From Tubiluchus corallicola (Eukaryota > Priapulida > Priapulimorpha > Priapulimorphida > Tubiluchidae): DNA of 64,000 bases. The notes beneath the pieces are model-generated. The model was not told where the DNA came from and searched no databases. It worked only from the letters and a program-made list of their open reading frames with translations. The stretch's first letter is position 1. Each line of letters begins with the position of its first letter. The stretch covers positions 161,501 through 225,500 of the forward strand of contig JAQGDQ010000306.1 in the NCBI GenBank assembly GCA_030141605.1, given 5' to 3'. Below are positions 35,140 through 46,915 of the stretch, piece by piece. The position numbers and the translations under genes were made by a program.

Positions 35140-38100
35140 TCAGTGAGGACGCCATCCTATGTTTGACAAACCGTGGAAGTTCCTTTTTAATGCCTGCTTG
35201 TCAGCCCACCCAGAATTCAAATATGTATTATCTTCATCTTCCTCGAGTTTCTGAAATGTCATTACTGTATCAATACAAGAACTTACATCAGGAACATTTT
35301 TCCAAGCAATGTGGATGGTATAGAAAATTCCATAAGATACCCATAAGAATTAACGAAGACATCAGAAATTTGCCATGGGGCCCATAATATCTTGATGATA
35401 AGCATACGTTAATGACCATAGAGTCAAAATCATCTTAGACAAGTTTATCTAAGATGCTCACCTTCAACTCTTCCTGTTTTCTATAAGCAGTTAGCATCAT
35501 TTGTTTTTTTTGTTCCTCTGTAAAAACTGGTTCTCTAGCAGGTGCACCACTACCGCTCTACAAGCATAAAACATGAGAAATGTAAATACTAGCAATCGAG
35601 AAAATTTAATGCTTGTTTTAGCTTAGTTAGTGGGAGTAGCTGAACTTGGTGACGGCCACGCCAGGTGATTCACCTGGACAGGGCACATTCATGGTTACAC
35701 AGTCTTTGAAGATAAGCAAATGGAATTACAATCATATTTAGAACATTCCCCAAAGGAAACAATTGTTGGAATTGGAAAAGCAATTGATTGTTTTACCAAA
35801 CTGTGTAACTTTACCAATTCTGCAACATGTGCAAGCTGTCGTGCTTATTTATTTCATGACAGTTTGAATTAATCTACACAGTGCAGTTATAATAACAAAA
35901 ACACCCCTCAATAAGCCACATTTCCATGTGTCTTTCACTTACATTTACTTCATTAATGCCAAATTCTGTAGAGAAATATCTACAGCTACATTTCTTTACA
36001 AATTGTACTTAGTTTTAACAAATTTTCATATTAGGATGTTCTAAGCACCAATTTACACTAAATTTTAATTTGGTAAGAGAAAAACAATTGTACTGAGTGA
36101 GAGAGACAAACTATTATAAGAGACAAAATTGGAGAAACATACTCTTAAATGTCACATATTATTAAAAACACATGATGAAACACAAAAGCTCTACCATTGC
36201 ATTATTATGCACCAGAAAAGCTTTAAGGAGAACAGCACAAAAAATAAAAGAACTACATTGCTTACCTTTGACAATTTGACCACAATTTTCGTCTTTTCAT
36301 TTTTTCCAACATAATCCTGAAGCATCTTTTCTGGTTGCAAGTGCTTGCCAGCCCACCAAATCTGTGCCGTTGCAGTTTCAAGCACTTGTTGTGAAGCCTA
36401 AAAATGACAATGCTGTCTGTGTTGGTAAATATAAGAAAAGCATTATCGTATATTGCACTGCAACACTGTACATGTACAGTAAAATCTTAGTAATTCAGAC
36501 TCCACTAATTCAAATACCACTAGTGTAAAATGCGCAGAGAACAAAGTTATACACCAGAACAGGTGCTTAGTAAAAAACATTCTGGCACTGCCTTGTGTCA
36601 ACATTGCTATCTTGATTTTGACATGTTACCCCCATTTTACTACCGGCACATCTTTTTGTGATCTTACATACAGCTGATGCATTTTTGATACAAGACTATC
36701 AAAAAAATTTACTTCTTTTTTTGTTTTTAGTAAACCTGTAGTTTAGTATTATTAGCAAGTTTAATTGTATCATAATCTACTATTGCTACTAACATGATTG
36801 CATGTGTAGGGATATTCATCATAAATAACTTTCTGCATAATGCTTCTATTAGTGCATCTCATAAATTTTATTGCTGAGATGCTGAGAGATAAATTTATAA
36901 ATGCATAGTCACACAATATTGGGAACTCTGTACTAATTCCATAATTCAATTATGTTTAATAAACTAAATTTACTGTTTTTAACGATGTCGTAACTTTTGG
37001 TATATAAAAACGTGGACTGTTATGTATACAGTAGTTCTTAATAATGTAACCACATAAAACCAAATTCTCATCTTATTAAAGATACCGTAAAAAGCACATG
37101 CTAAGGAGTTTAGGTTTAAATTCGGATTAGTGGATAGGCTTCACTTCAAATTCAGCTTGTTTATATTCGATACAGACTTTGATTCAGCAGCAAGATTTCT
37201 GGTTTCTACATAACTTACACTACTGCCATCTGAGATCACACAAATAAAAACTAAAATTAACACATTCTAACACATGGTAACAATAACAAACGAACATGTG
37301 TGCCAGAAAGATCTTCTCTGTGTTCCAGTTCCATGCGAATTGGATCATACTTTGGAAGTCCCATGGGGAATGCAATCATTACAGCTCCTTTTAGCATGTC
37401 CAATGCATCTTTAATAGTTTCTTTGGTCAAACTTATGTTAGCATCTACTTGTTTCTGAAAAGCATCACATTATGCATTCACCTTTCAATTTTCCAAATGT
37501 TTTCTTTAGTGCAATACTAAAACAATTTCAAACTACAGCATTGAGTGAAATGTAGCAAATGTTCATGTATTTCTTAGAATAAATGTAACTTTCAGCCACA
37601 TCACACTGTATTAAACATACCAACCACACAACAATAGGTCAAAATTATATTATTTAAATATATTGATATTTCGATAACAGGATTGTTCAGTAGAAAAAAA
37701 TTGAAACTTCTATGCAATATAACCATTACTTAGTGACTACGAGACTGCCAAAAGGTCAGTAGACCACTGGACAAAAAAGGTTCTGGTCTGACAACAATGC
37801 CAAAATATGCAGTCTCACAAAAAAGTCTCACAAGCACGGCTTGACATACACACAGAGATCTTAATAAATATTTTGCCTTAAAACATTTACAATAGACATC
37901 ATTTATTAGACTCGTGGTTAATAGAATCAGTCACCTAATTGACTCAAAAATGTCTGGTACGGGCTGCCCCTATACAAATGTAAATACAAAAACTGTGGCA
38001 ATGGATTCAAATAGCTCCATATAATTGACTCAATATTTTTACTTCACCCATTTAAAATAAGAAACTTGTGCATGATAAAAGAACTTTTACTGCTTTTATG

Positions 38101-40310
38101 TCATCTTTTCTTCGCTTTAGTGCACTATTTTACAGAAGAAATAATCACGTTAGGTACAGTTTTGTTTGTAAGCAAGTATGTTTATCATGCACTAATATGC
38201 TAGCCTAGCGGTTTTGCATTGAATCTGTTACCCGGTCATCTGTTGCAATTAACCTCGTTGTTTCTGGAAGCTAAACATTTATTTATTTAATTGCTTAGCA
38301 GTCTGGTTTTAAGGCTACTGCTGCTTTTCGCAGAGGTATCACTAACTGTTTTTCACAGGGGAAACATGGTCATCACCTAATGCGGCTCAAGCACCTCAAT
38401 CATTAGGTGACTAGATGTTCTGTATGAATATGTGCAGCATACAGCAACAGATTTTCAACATTTAATCAGTATGAGAATTTTATAAACCAACTTCCTTATG
38501 AAGAAGTGAAGTGATAATAATTAGATTTGTACGATTTTTCATTTTGTTTATTAACTCACTTATATAAATTGGAATTCTTAGATAATTGCACATAGGAATT
38601 TTGACATTTAATTCCTAACTAAAATTCATTTAAAGCATTTGCAATGCATACTAATTTGAAGAGTAATGACCCATGATTCACACTTCTGTAGCAGTAATGC
38701 TACACCCATAGGCTAACAGATTCATTCATTTAATTGGGTCAAAACACTTTCCTAGTGAGTCTATAAGCAGCACCTAATGTACTACTAAAAATTGTTTTGT
38801 ACACCAGCACCTAATAAAAAATCACATCACATCATGCTCATACTTGAAAAATGGAGTTATGCTCATGAGTAGCTTTAAAAAATGGACATCTCATAATGTT
38901 ACCTTGGATACAGATGCTTTAGCTTCGCTAGCAGTTTTATTTAATATGTCTGCCATTTTTTCGTTGCACCCTTTTCCATTACGACGACCCATTGGATCTT
39001 TGCACTAAAATGAAAAAAAATATTTTATTGTTTTGTAACAGTTATGTTGCTTGAAATTTTTTTGCTATCACTATTTACACTCTTAACTAAGCAATTACAA
39101 AGAATGGATCAATGGATGGGTGCTATGACTTACCTATGCACCATAAGTGCCATCTAATTATTGAGCAAAACGTAAAAAAGGGAACATCTGGTAAACCATT
39201 GTATCATATTATATACAATGTAGAAAACAGAATATCTAGTAAATCCTGATTTACCACAAACATTTAAAAAAATCTTCATTATTATTAAAAACTTAATTAA
39301 TTAGCTAGGTCAATTTGCACCTGTTCCCTCACACGTAGAACAGAGACACAAGAAAATGGCTGGTTCATTCATCTAAATTTTAATGAAAAGTCATTCATAA
39401 AAAATTAACCGTTTTTCTTCCTTGCTTTTGTGTGCATGTGCAATGTGCATTAAGCCTAACTATCGGAAAGCCTAAAACTAACATTACGTATCAACCACTA
39501 ACTATCAAGTTTAAGGAAAAAATTAAATGTGGAATCCATATTACACTTTGAATGAGTGTAATAGATGGGTAATTACTGACCTTCTATTTTTTTACTGATA
39601 ATGCAAACAATAATAAAAATGTACAGTAACCTCCACAAAGCCACCGCTAGATATACACAACTCTCCAAATTCATCAACCAGTTTTAATTCTGCTATCTGC
39701 TCCTCTGTTAAGCCCTGCATATTAGGAGGTAATGATGGCCCATGTTTCACTAAATCTGGTATTTCTGCGAAAAACAAATTTTTTACAGGTTTATAACTTC
39801 ATATCTCTTTCGTAAATGTACTACCAGAAAATGAAAATACAAATATTAGGAGTAATAAAGATTGTGAAGTTTCCTATAATTATCAGGTGAATACCAGGTA
39901 GCACTTCTTATGTACTATCAAAGACTTACGAAATGTGTTAGGATGCTCGATTTTTTGTGTGCACAAGCAGCCGACAGTCGAATGCATAACACAAAGTAAT
40001 GCAAAGTCAATGTAATGCATGAAACTTTGGCAGGTCTGCAAACTAAAAAAACAAACTAAACTGTCACTGCTAATACACATACCTGCATAAAACATGCCGG
40101 CCAACAGATCACAGTTATAGACTAGAGACTAATATAGAGCAAAAGAAAACTACAGTCATATTCGTACGCACCATTACAGATTCGCTCCACTTTTAAACGA
40201 CCATTGTAAATCGCTACACATTCTTCTACAATTGTGTAGACTAATGCTGAGACTGTAGTTTCATAGAGAAATTGGGATTCATCTCCTCTTTTTACATTCA
40301 GCTTCACCAT
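35140..40310 (-). CDS. CFAP298: CFAP298 (C21orf59 / Kurly), 290 aa, 7 exons
   Basis: Coding exons: 40172-40310, 39631-39764, 38903-39004, 37296-37454, 36266-36397, 35462-35557, 35140-35250. All junctions are GT-AG and keep the frame (intron 1 phase 1, the others phase 0). The spliced protein is 290 residues, the same length as the human protein. Recognisable family blocks in order: the N-terminal KRGDESQFL; NGRLKVERIC; LPPNMQGLTEEQIAELKL; GRRNGKG; GAVMIAFPMGLPKYDPIRM; AQIWWAGK; DYVGKNEKTKI; and a C-terminus ending in WRPH. In vertebrates this mainly cytoplasmic protein is required for outer dynein arm assembly and ciliary polarity, and human mutations cause primary ciliary dyskinesia. The donor of exon 4 (GTTCGT) is weak. 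A possible further acceptor (TTTTTAG, about 40325) just upstream hints at a 5' UTR intron. Confidence 0.97.
36478..37180. mobile_element. possible pogo/Tigger-like MITE in CFAP298 intron 4
   Basis: Near 36479 the sequence TACAGTAAAATCTTAGTAAT is followed by CTCCACTAATTCAAAT. Near 37115-37140 the complementary phrase AAATTCGGATTAGTGGATAG appears in inverted orientation. Inverted blocks with this CACTAATYCRAA wording are typical of decayed pogo-family DNA transposon ends. The right terminus does not match well beyond about 20 bases, so boundaries are guesses and the call is tentative. Confidence 0.25.
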
Positions 40311-40569
40311 AGCTGAAACCGTGACCTAAAAATCGGTTATTATTATGACATTACTGTAACAAATACGTGCATAATCTCTCTTGGATAGCAGTAAGCTAAC
40401 TAATTCAGACATTATAATACATAATACAATGCATAATACATTTAATTGTGTGATAAAAGTGTAAATTAGATACATAAAAAGCACATCGTAAAAATACTTA
40501 TAAATAGGATTACTACAATCATCATTAATGATATCGAATTATTTTACAAATTATGAGGGTGTCAGTATT
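40311..40569. other. short spacer upstream of CFAP298
   Basis: It separates the CFAP298 start codon from the LINE fragment and should include the proximal promoter and leader of CFAP298. I see no TATA box. The 3' tail of the LINE fragment probably occupies much of it. Confidence 0.4.
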
Positions 40570-41450
40570 ATCTTTCCTTAAAAGCATATTTACTGGGAGC
40601 CAACATAATGTACTCAGGTAAGTTATTCCACAGACAAACAGGTCTATTACTAAAAAAGAACTTCCTCAGATTATAATGTGTCCTATTAGTTTCAAAAGCA
40701 AAACAGTGTCCTCGTAAGCCAGGGTAAGTTCTTAATTTGAACATTGTTTCATAATTGACAATATTATAACCTTGAATGAATTTGAAGACCTCAATGAGAT
40801 CACCTCTTATTCTACAATCTTCTCATGATGTAAGTTTTAATTCATTCAGCCTCACATCATAAGGTAAGCCTTTTAACTCAGGAACTAGTTTTGTGGCACG
40901 TCTCTGAACCCTTTCTAATGTATTTTTATTTTTCTGTTGGTAGGATGACCAGACTAGTACACAATATTCTAAATGAGGTCTCACATAAGTCTTATACAGT
41001 GTTAATAGAGATTCCTTAATAATATAAGTAAAAGTTCTTTTAATCATGCTTAAAATCCTGTTAGCATATGCAGCTGCTTTACTGATATGCATAGAAAAAC
41101 TTAAGTTATCAGTAACAGTTAAACCAAGGGCTGTTTCATGAGTTACATTACTTATTTCATACTCATCCATACAGTAATTACATTTGAGGTTATTTTTGCC
41201 AACATGTGGATGGCAAAGAACTTTTCATTTATCTTTATTAAACTCCAGTAATCATTTTATGAGCTCTGCTAAATTATTACTAATTGCGATGCTATCTAAG
41301 CATGACAATACTGGATGATAGGCTTTTGTATCGTCTACAAAAATTTTGCTTTTGATAGACAGACAAGCAAACAAGTCATTAATAAAAAATATAAATAAAA
41401 CTGGGCCAATCACAGAGCCTTGAGGCACGCCTGAGGCATATACTGGCTAC
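40570..41450 (-). pseudogene. 5'-truncated LINE (CR1/Jockey-type) reverse transcriptase remnant
   Basis: Minus-strand translation begins at 41450 with SGVPQGSVIGPVLF and FVDDTKAY (reverse transcriptase motifs; the usual FADD reads FVDD). It continues through TVTDNLSFSMHISK, YVRPHLEYC and RVQRRATKLVP, and ends with PVCLWNNLPEYI and AFKER. This order is the C-terminal half of a CR1/Jockey-like non-LTR pol protein. The longest open piece is 40823-41170. At least three in-frame stops interrupt the rest, so it is inactive. Truncation at the 5' side is typical of LINE insertion. It lies 260 bp upstream of CFAP298, on the same strand. Confidence 0.88.
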
Positions 41451-43586
41451 AGAAAGTTTGCCAGTTAAAAATATTTTTGACACTGCTCAGTTTTTTCACA
41501 ACAGATGATTTCGTGTGTTAATTATAATTATCTAGACTTTTTGATGATAGTGTGACTGTAGCTTTAACCTACTTAGCTGACGCTTTACACAAATTCTGTA
41601 GTTACAGTTTGCAATTCTCCAATTATTTTGGAAAATGATAAGATATCACTGCCCGATACACTGACCCACTGATAACCGAGCTCTCGGTAGGTCGTTCGTA
41701 AGTTAGTTCAATTTTTGTGTTTACAGTTTTGATGCAATTTTGCAAAAAAATAAATCATTCATTTCAGTTCAGTGTCAAATAAAGTAAACTAAAAATCTGA
41801 AACGGCGGTTGTAATCTAATTTTAACAGTAAACAATACATATATAAATTATTATTCGCGAACTATAATATTTTCTGCTATTACTGTCATTCGACGCTACT
41901 GCAAAACTGGCAGTATGGGAACGCTTATAAATTGTTTGCGTTTTACTCACGACCGCGCTAAACGCAAAGTGTGATTCGGAAAACAAGTTGATAGGGCTCT
42001 TGATCTCGCAAATAGACACTAAGTCTTCTCATTGATGTCTGTCTGCTCGCCACTGATGGTGAAAAGGATCGACCGTGTCCACGGTAGTAAAGCGAATGCT
42101 AAAGCCATGAGTCAGATCAGTTGATTCAATGACCAATTTGCCCAATGGATAGAAGTCTGTGTACGACTAAAATTAATACTAAATACTTGTATTTAACTTC
42201 CACTTAGTAATGTCACTCTAGCAGCATGAATTCTTATAACGTAGAATACACGAGTTTTGCAGTACAGCTCCCAATACAAACTGCAAAAGTTCGACAATTA
42301 TTCTTTTTATTAAATTTTACCTTTCAAGGGAGTAAATTTAATTAGAGTATTTCAAGGATTTCGACAGAGTCATGTTCCTGGACGCACCTACCAAAAATGA
42401 AAATAAAGGACATATCTGGCTTTTTAATTTACGACTTGTGCATTGCCATGTATGAGCAAACTTCCATAACATCAGCCAAGTTTCAGTTTTCTTGCTGTAC
42501 CATCGTGATAGTGTCTGACAATACACGATTGTGTCTGTATAAAAATCACTTCTCTCAAATGATGTAATTATTATCTTGGCGATAGAAAAAACCGATCCAG
42601 GCAAGCCTAGATCTCAAATTCTTTTCCATTGATAAGCTGATTAAACTGATCTCGTCCTATCAAACAAACTCTCTATGTTGAGTTCAATTAAATCTGCACT
42701 AAGATCTTCTGTGTTTCATTGGCGTCCGTAGAGGCTATGCACAATGAAATGGTTCCTATGGAGTGCATTGTTAGCTTTATGTATTGTTAGCAAATTGGAG
42801 ATGGTTTGCAATATAAAGACGACAAGTTGTAGTCTGGCAGACTGATTCTATAGTCCTTACGTAAATTTGTGTTCCAGAAAAATCGTACATTTTGTTATGA
42901 TATTTGATCTCAGGTATGATTTTGATATAGCCAATTTCCAGGCGCTAAAGGGTCACTTTGATCCCCAGATAAAAATTAATTTAAACAGCAACTCTATAGG
43001 CTGGAAAAAACATATTCATCTGTTTATACTGCTAGACTGACCTACAGTTTGCCATGCCAATCATTCGCCTACTGATTTATAAAAAAAAGTGTAACATAAA
43101 CAACAAAAAAGTTGAACTGCAGCTGAAAACTTCTTGTTTCTGCCTTTGCAGTTTATTCTATACTTCTGTGTTTTATATGCTGTACACTATAATACCTGTG
43201 CCTTTTCACACTTATTTTTGTATGATGGTAGGGAATAATTTCTCCAAAAGTTGTACTGTTTCACGCATACACAATTGTTCTGCGTGTTCTCACAGTCACG
43301 TACACTTGTTTAGTGAATTGCCTCATATCATAATTATAGCTATTTTTTCTTGAGTAAGAAATTTGTCTATTTTGTCACTATGCTCGTACGTGCCAAATTT
43401 CAAAGTTGTCACTCATAAGCCAGACAGGCTGGGTGTTTCTAATGTCACTTTAATAAACATTTTTCAGTCATTCAAATAATACATCATTGTATGCCAAGTT
43501 ACTACTGTCTAACACCAAACATTTACATAAAGTATAAACATGTTAATTTATACAAAGTAAAAAAAACAAAAGTTCTCTATAAAAAA
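41451..43586. other. intergenic between mannosidase and LINE fragment
   Basis: No gene was recognised. The 3' UTR of the mannosidase gene is expected at the right end. A minus-strand ATTAAA occurs at about 43449-43454 and could serve as a variant polyadenylation signal. Open frames at 42338-42604 and 43054-43353 look like chance. Confidence 0.4.
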
Positions 43587-46500
43587 CTATTGAACGACTA
43601 TTTTAAATGCTTCAATTTGCATTGGCTCAATATGAAAATTGTCGTTTATATCTATTTTCTTTTTATCTGCTGTAAATGTCAGTGTGCTTTTATAAACATC
43701 TTTAACATTAATACCAGGAAAAACATCAATAAGTTTACGTTGCTTACAGTTCTTATGATAAGCGGGGATCTCAAAAGAACAGTCAAAAACAGGTGTGTGT
43801 GAAATAAAACCGTACACTGGAGACGCCATCTTCTCTGACAAAAGAGGTAGAAAACGAAAAGATACTAAGTCGTGTTGACAAGGCAGTAAAATCGGCAATT
43901 CGTATTTTTGTTTAATTAAAGAACTGTCTAATTTCGGATCTATAAACATTGTCACTAAAGGATGATTCAACTGATTTACTGAAGTATAACTTCTAGAACT
44001 CGCGTACATTAAATTCGAATTTGCGTAGAGCACGTTTTTGTTATGAGGTTCTATGAGTAGCTTAAAATGTTGCGCAGTTCGTAACAGTGACGTCACACCA
44101 CCTCCCAACCCTCTGCCATCATCAGTATACATTCGTCGATCTAGAAGAACCTCAAGAGCCCCAGGAGATGGGCTCCAGACACCGTGTGCCTCTGAAAGCA
44201 AGAGGCTCAGTCTCCGCTGCTGATCTTCCAAGCCTGCTAACGATGTTGCCGGATACACATTCGCAACTTCCGGTAAGTTAGGGTATCGTTGGCGTCGCAC
44301 CACCTGTAGACTATTCAAATCTGTGAAAAAATTATTATGACTTTGTATATCAGTACTTACTCTCATAAAAAGTTCCTCATTTAGCAAGTTTTTTATGTCA
44401 ACCTTGTTGACAAAGTCAAAGGCAATGATGTTATTATCTTCGTTGTTTCTGTCTACTGTCACAATATGAACTAAGTTATGCACAACGACGTGAATTTCTT
44501 CAATGACTGGCCCACGAATAACACGTACTATGGGACGCGCTTGCACACCTACAAAAAGCGTTTCTGGATTACGCAGTTCGCCGATAATGTACGCACCACT
44601 CAGTGACGAAGTATACCTGTAAAAGCCAAACTTTATGTTTATAATTTCTCGGGAGTTCTTTCTCGTTATTTTCTCTAAGAGTCCAATAGGTGAAAATGAT
44701 GCTTCCCAGTATTTCGTCTGCAAAACAAGAATCTCCGTTTGAAAATTGACATCAAATCCAGACATATCTGCTCTTGCGCGATTAATTTTACCTTCTTGGC
44801 CTGAGTTTAAAAGCTTAACGTTTGCTCTCTTCGATTCATCAATGCCATCACGCAAAGCTACGCCATACGTGACAAAACTAAAAGGAGGGACATCTGCATA
44901 AAACACAACCTCATATTCATTTTCCGCAATGTGAAATCTTTGTAACCATACTGGATTTATCTGAAATTGCACAATTTTATCTCCTTCATCTCTGACTTCA
45001 ATTGCTGCATTGTTTACGCGAAGTTTAACCAGATCTCTTCGTGGAATACTCAAGCTATTGTGCAGAACAATATAGGACGTCCTACCAGCACTAACTTCCA
45101 AAAGTTCGTTTTCAAGAAGTGACTGGTCCGTTCGCATTTTTTTGCCCATTTTAAACACCGTCTGGTTTTTGGCATCGAGATTTTGCACCAGTGTTGAAGA
45201 CCTAATTAGAAAGTGCTGTGCCGCACGAATTAGTGCATGGTTGGCAGCATAAAGTGACATCCACAACTTCCTTCCATAGTCATCAGCAACGTAACCCTCT
45301 GAGGTGCCAGTTATGGCATCGTGATGTTGAAAAAGAGCTAGATTCCGTCGAGCAAACTGAAGAGAGTCAAGTATCACATCATCAGGTATGCGACCTGGTT
45401 GCTTTAACATAGCTTGAAGACTGGTCACAACATCAGCCGCTCGAAGTCGTGACTCGACTATCCTCCCTAGCCTTTTATTGAAGGGTCTAGTAGAAAAGAA
45501 GCCTACCCAATATTTATTGTCTTTGTCAGAATAAGGAAAAAAGTCGCCAGATAAGGTTGGTATAGGTTGCTGTAGTTTTTGTTCCCTCTTATGAACTTCA
45601 TTAAAGTAGTCGTTCAATGTACCAAACTGAACGTGTGCCTTCCAGTCATGGTTGTTAATGTAATCGAATAATTTCACATAATTATCGTGTTGCATTTTCC
45701 ATTCTTCGTCAATGCCAAATCTGAAATCGTCGCCTACAGGTATGAGCACAACATTGTGCCTATACAACTGAGCTTTCTGTTTATACTGATTTAGCAATTT
45801 CGCTGCCTTTTCGTTGATATTATCGTCAGTTATTGGCACTGCATTTGACTCCGTGTTCTCACCTTTTATTCGACGAAAATCAAATTCGACGCAAATTTCT
45901 GGGTCGGGACCGCATGACCATTTAATAGTATATAGTTGATAAGGTGCACCATGACAAAACATATCTGTTATACCTTCCTGATCCCAATATTGTCGCCACC
46001 AAAATTCCAAATTTTGTTTTAACCCAAGGTGCCATTTGAGACCATGATGGAAACGCTGAATGACAATATTTGAAAACCCAATTTTGTTCATTATGTATGC
46101 CACTGAACTGGAAACTCCAAAAGGGTCAACCTGCCAGCTGTTATTTGGAATAACTCCAACGCCATGCTGTAGCCACTGATGTCCTTCTATGAACTGATCA
46201 ATAACACCATAATAGTGAGTTGTGGCTTCATCGGGCATAACCCATCCACCTCCGACTATCTCAAGTCTACCCGATTTGATCAGCTCTTTGAATTTTTCCC
46301 TCGCTGTAATGTCAGCATCATCCCACCACATCTTTAGGAAAGAAATTTCAGACCAGATGAATGTCATATCGTTGTATTTGGTCAGCATGTCGACAACTCT
46401 ATCCAAAATGTAAATTGTATGGGCTTGATAGTAGTCTTCTATCGTTTTGTGCCATCCCGGGTCGACATGTGAGTGTGGTACCACAAACACTTTCAACGGC

Positions 46501-46862
46501 TGCAATTCATCAGAGAATGCTTCTTGTGGCAGTCTAGGGTTTTGGTTTTCCAAACCAAGTTTTGCCCAGAGCCTAAATACATTTCTTGTGCTAACATCTG
46601 TTTTCGCGTTTTCCCTGTCAGCGAACATACAAGTTGCATCACGTAATTCAGCCGTTTCCCTGCCTAATTTCAAACTACTTAGGGCTGATGTTTCTATAGG
46701 TGAATATAATTGTTTATCTATAGTTGCAACTTGACCAGATGGGAATTTTTTTTGAGAATTCCTCTGAAACAGCCAGTTCAGACAATATCCTGCGGCGAAC
46801 AGGAGCAGAATAAATTTAATTAACGACTTCTTTCTTATCATAATTTTCCAGCAAATGAGCAT
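43587..46862 (-). CDS. MAN2A1: Golgi alpha-mannosidase II (GH38), 1091 aa, single coding exon
   Basis: A type II membrane enzyme: a short basic cytoplasmic tail, a hydrophobic anchor at about residues 13-32, a stem to about 115, then the GH38 catalytic domain. Visible active-site motifs are VVPHSHVDPGW with the zinc ligands H132 and D134; WQVDPFG with the nucleophile D246; VGDDF (D378-D379, acid/base pair region); and HHDAITGT (residues 513-520). The length matches the family (about 1100). The enzyme removes two mannoses from GlcNAcMan5GlcNAc2 in the medial Golgi, committing N-glycans to complex or paucimannose forms. MAN2A1 and MAN2A2 cannot be distinguished here. The frame runs 3.3 kb with no intron, unlike vertebrate orthologs. 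The open frame continues 10 codons upstream of Met1, without another Met, to a splice acceptor at 46893, so the true start could be in an upstream exon; Met8 is another option. Confidence 0.96.
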   Translation of the reverse strand: MLICWKIMIRKKSLIKFILLLFAAGYCLNWLFQRNSQKKFPSGQVATIDKQLYSPIETSALSSLKLGRETAELRDATCMFADRENAKTDVSTRNVFRLWAKLGLENQNPRLPQEAFSDELQPLKVFVVPHSHVDPGWHKTIEDYYQAHTIYILDRVVDMLTKYNDMTFIWSEISFLKMWWDDADITAREKFKELIKSGRLEIVGGGWVMPDEATTHYYGVIDQFIEGHQWLQHGVGVIPNNSWQVDPFGVSSSVAYIMNKIGFSNIVIQRFHHGLKWHLGLKQNLEFWWRQYWDQEGITDMFCHGAPYQLYTIKWSCGPDPEICVEFDFRRIKGENTESNAVPITDDNINEKAAKLLNQYKQKAQLYRHNVVLIPVGDDFRFGIDEEWKMQHDNYVKLFDYINNHDWKAHVQFGTLNDYFNEVHKREQKLQQPIPTLSGDFFPYSDKDNKYWVGFFSTRPFNKRLGRIVESRLRAADVVTSLQAMLKQPGRIPDDVILDSLQFARRNLALFQHHDAITGTSEGYVADDYGRKLWMSLYAANHALIRAAQHFLIRSSTLVQNLDAKNQTVFKMGKKMRTDQSLLENELLEVSAGRTSYIVLHNSLSIPRRDLVKLRVNNAAIEVRDEGDKIVQFQINPVWLQRFHIAENEYEVVFYADVPPFSFVTYGVALRDGIDESKRANVKLLNSGQEGKINRARADMSGFDVNFQTEILVLQTKYWEASFSPIGLLEKITRKNSREIINIKFGFYRYTSSLSGAYIIGELRNPETLFVGVQARPIVRVIRGPVIEEIHVVVHNLVHIVTVDRNNEDNNIIAFDFVNKVDIKNLLNEELFMRVSTDIQSHNNFFTDLNSLQVVRRQRYPNLPEVANVYPATSLAGLEDQQRRLSLLLSEAHGVWSPSPGALEVLLDRRMYTDDGRGLGGGVTSLLRTAQHFKLLIEPHNKNVLYANSNLMYASSRSYTSVNQLNHPLVTMFIDPKLDSSLIKQKYELPILLPCQHDLVSFRFLPLLSEKMASPVYGFISHTPVFDCSFEIPAYHKNCKQRKLIDVFPGINVKDVYKSTLTFTADKKKIDINDNFHIEPMQIEAFKIVVQ

Positions 46863-46892
46863 TTCCCACTCAGACCCGTCATCAAGAACAAC

Positions 46893-46915
46893 CTACAGAA
46901 GAACAATAAAACAGA
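46893..46915 (-). other. splice acceptor upstream of the mannosidase start
   Basis: On the minus strand TCTGTTTTATTGTTCTTCTG is followed by TAG, a strong polypyrimidine tract ending in AG at 46893-46894, 31 bases before the start codon. It implies at least one upstream exon, untranslated or with a few codons. Confidence 0.6.

Noticed and set aside
44087-46734. Plus-strand open frames at 44087, 45218, 46222 and 46447
   Set aside because: Antisense shadows of the mannosidase coding sequence.
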